NCBI GenBank assembly: GCA_023548195.1
Contig: JAJHZJ010000028.1
Coordinates: forward strand, 2,677,001 to 2,741,000
Reading direction: 5' to 3'
Source of the DNA: Bettongia penicillata ogilbyi
Taxonomy: Eukaryota > Chordata > Mammalia > Diprotodontia > Potoroidae
Length of the DNA: 64,000 nt
Shown: positions 63,222 through 64,000 of the stretch, in pieces
How the letters are laid out: each line of letters starts with the position of its first letter
How positions within the stretch are numbered: position 1 is the first letter of the stretch
Made by a program: the position numbers and the translations under genes
Notes under the pieces: model-generated
Told to the model about the DNA's origin: nothing
Seen by the model: the letters and a program-made list of their open reading frames with translations, nothing else
Database searches by the model: none

Positions 63222-63584
63222 GTGAGACTATTTAGCTTTGTTATTATTGTAAAATTTTACTGTGCTTCTTGTTTGCTAAATCATAATGTTAATGGTTCAG
63301 CATCTCTTTCTAGTTAATCTGAATGCTTATTTTTGAACATTCCAGAAAGCTCTAATTCTGGTATTTTTGTATGAGCAAGTCTCCCATAGCTTACATTTCA
63401 TAAAACTGGGATTTATTTTAAAATATTAATGACATGGAAAAAAAGTTTTCTCCATTTGATTTTAAAAGATCCTATTCAGGCAACCAAGGTTCTGTACACC
63501 TTGTAGAATGTTTAAGGAATTGTTCTAGTGACCAGTTAGTCAGCTTTATCAGAAACCTTCAGGGTAGCCCCTGAACCATTTTAA

Positions 63585-64000
63585 TTTTTATTTTTTTAAT
63601 TTATCTTATTTTATTATTTTATTTTTTTTTAATGTTTTACAATCATTTCCTTAAAGTTAAGATTTTATCCCCCCACCCTTCCCCCACTACCCCCCTCCCT
63701 CCCCATGACAGCATACAATTGTGTATAGGTTCTACATATACTTTCCTATTGAGCACATTTTCACTATAGTCATGCTATGTAGTCGAACTAAAATAAATGG
63801 AAGAAATCGTATAACAAAATCAAAACATAATACACTGAAACCCACACAAACATGATCTGCTACATTCTGCGAATGACTTCCATATTTCTTTCTCTGAGTG
63901 TGGAAGGCATTTTGCCTTAGAAGACCAACATTAGGATTTTTTTTTTTTTCTTAGTAGGTTCTTGTGTTATTACAAAGTTCCAAGTCTACCAGAAAAAACT
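63585..64000 (-). mobile_element. Retroelement 3' end, antisense, leaves window
   Basis: Starts with a long T/A-rich tail (TTTTATTATTTTATTTTTTT), then C-rich blocks (CCCCCCACCCTTCCCCC) and ATGACTTCCATATTTCTTTC. It looks like the tail of a minus-strand LINE or related element of a type other than the HAL1 copies. Family not resolved; it continues beyond 64000. Confidence 0.45.

Overview
The window is a piece of a vertebrate nuclear genome, almost certainly a marsupial. The evidence is spliced exons with GT-AG borders, and introns packed with repeats typical of metatherian genomes: L1 and half-L1 (HAL1) elements whose 5' end reads GGCGGAGCCAAGATGGCGG, CORE-SINEs (MIR/THER1 type), tRNA-derived SINEs with marsupial-type 3' bodies, and CR1 and L2 tails. 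No complete gene, tRNA, rRNA or prokaryote-like gene cluster is present.

One host gene fills the window on the + strand: MDN1 (midasin, the Rea1/Mdn1 dynein-related AAA+ ATPase of 60S ribosome maturation). I place 39 consecutive internal coding exons (711-859 to 63106-63221). Together they give about 6.08 kb of coding sequence, about 2,026 codons, in one uninterrupted frame. Both gene ends lie outside the window. Five of the six AAA+ modules are covered. AAA2 is exons 1-9 (P-loop GETGTGKT), AAA3 exons 10-15 (GETSVGKT), AAA4 exons 16-22 (GDTG/CGKT, split by an intron), AAA5 exons 23-28 (GSPGVGKT) and AAA6 exons 29-34 (GPTAVGKT, with an Asp-Asn in place of Asp-Glu at Walker B). Exons 35-39 lead into the long linker. 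AAA1 lies upstream; most of the linker, the D/E-rich region and the MIDAS domain lie downstream.

The introns hold the mobile DNA. The largest (14596-23317, 8.7 kb) is a nested stack. An old minus-strand L1 (3' UTR plus ORF2 end) was split by a 5.2-kb insertion that looks like a head-to-tail dimer of two HAL1 units (5' UTR + ORF1 + 3' UTR, no ORF2) with a single poly(A) end and one pair of outer target-site duplications. One unit keeps a 330-codon ORF1. Further HAL1/L1 pieces are at 6534-7079 (plus strand), 25698-27481 and 49660-50474 (minus). Two foldback hAT-like MITEs, two CR1 tails, several L2 tails and many SINEs make up the rest.

I found no unknown multi-gene system. The most notable items are the apparent HAL1 dimer, a two-base ORF1 difference shared by its two units, an ORF1 fragment without poly(A) but with a 17-bp target duplication, a GC-AG intron in MDN1, and a few unclassified repeat structures. 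Repeat family names come from remembered consensus features, not a database search, so boundaries of old repeats are approximate.
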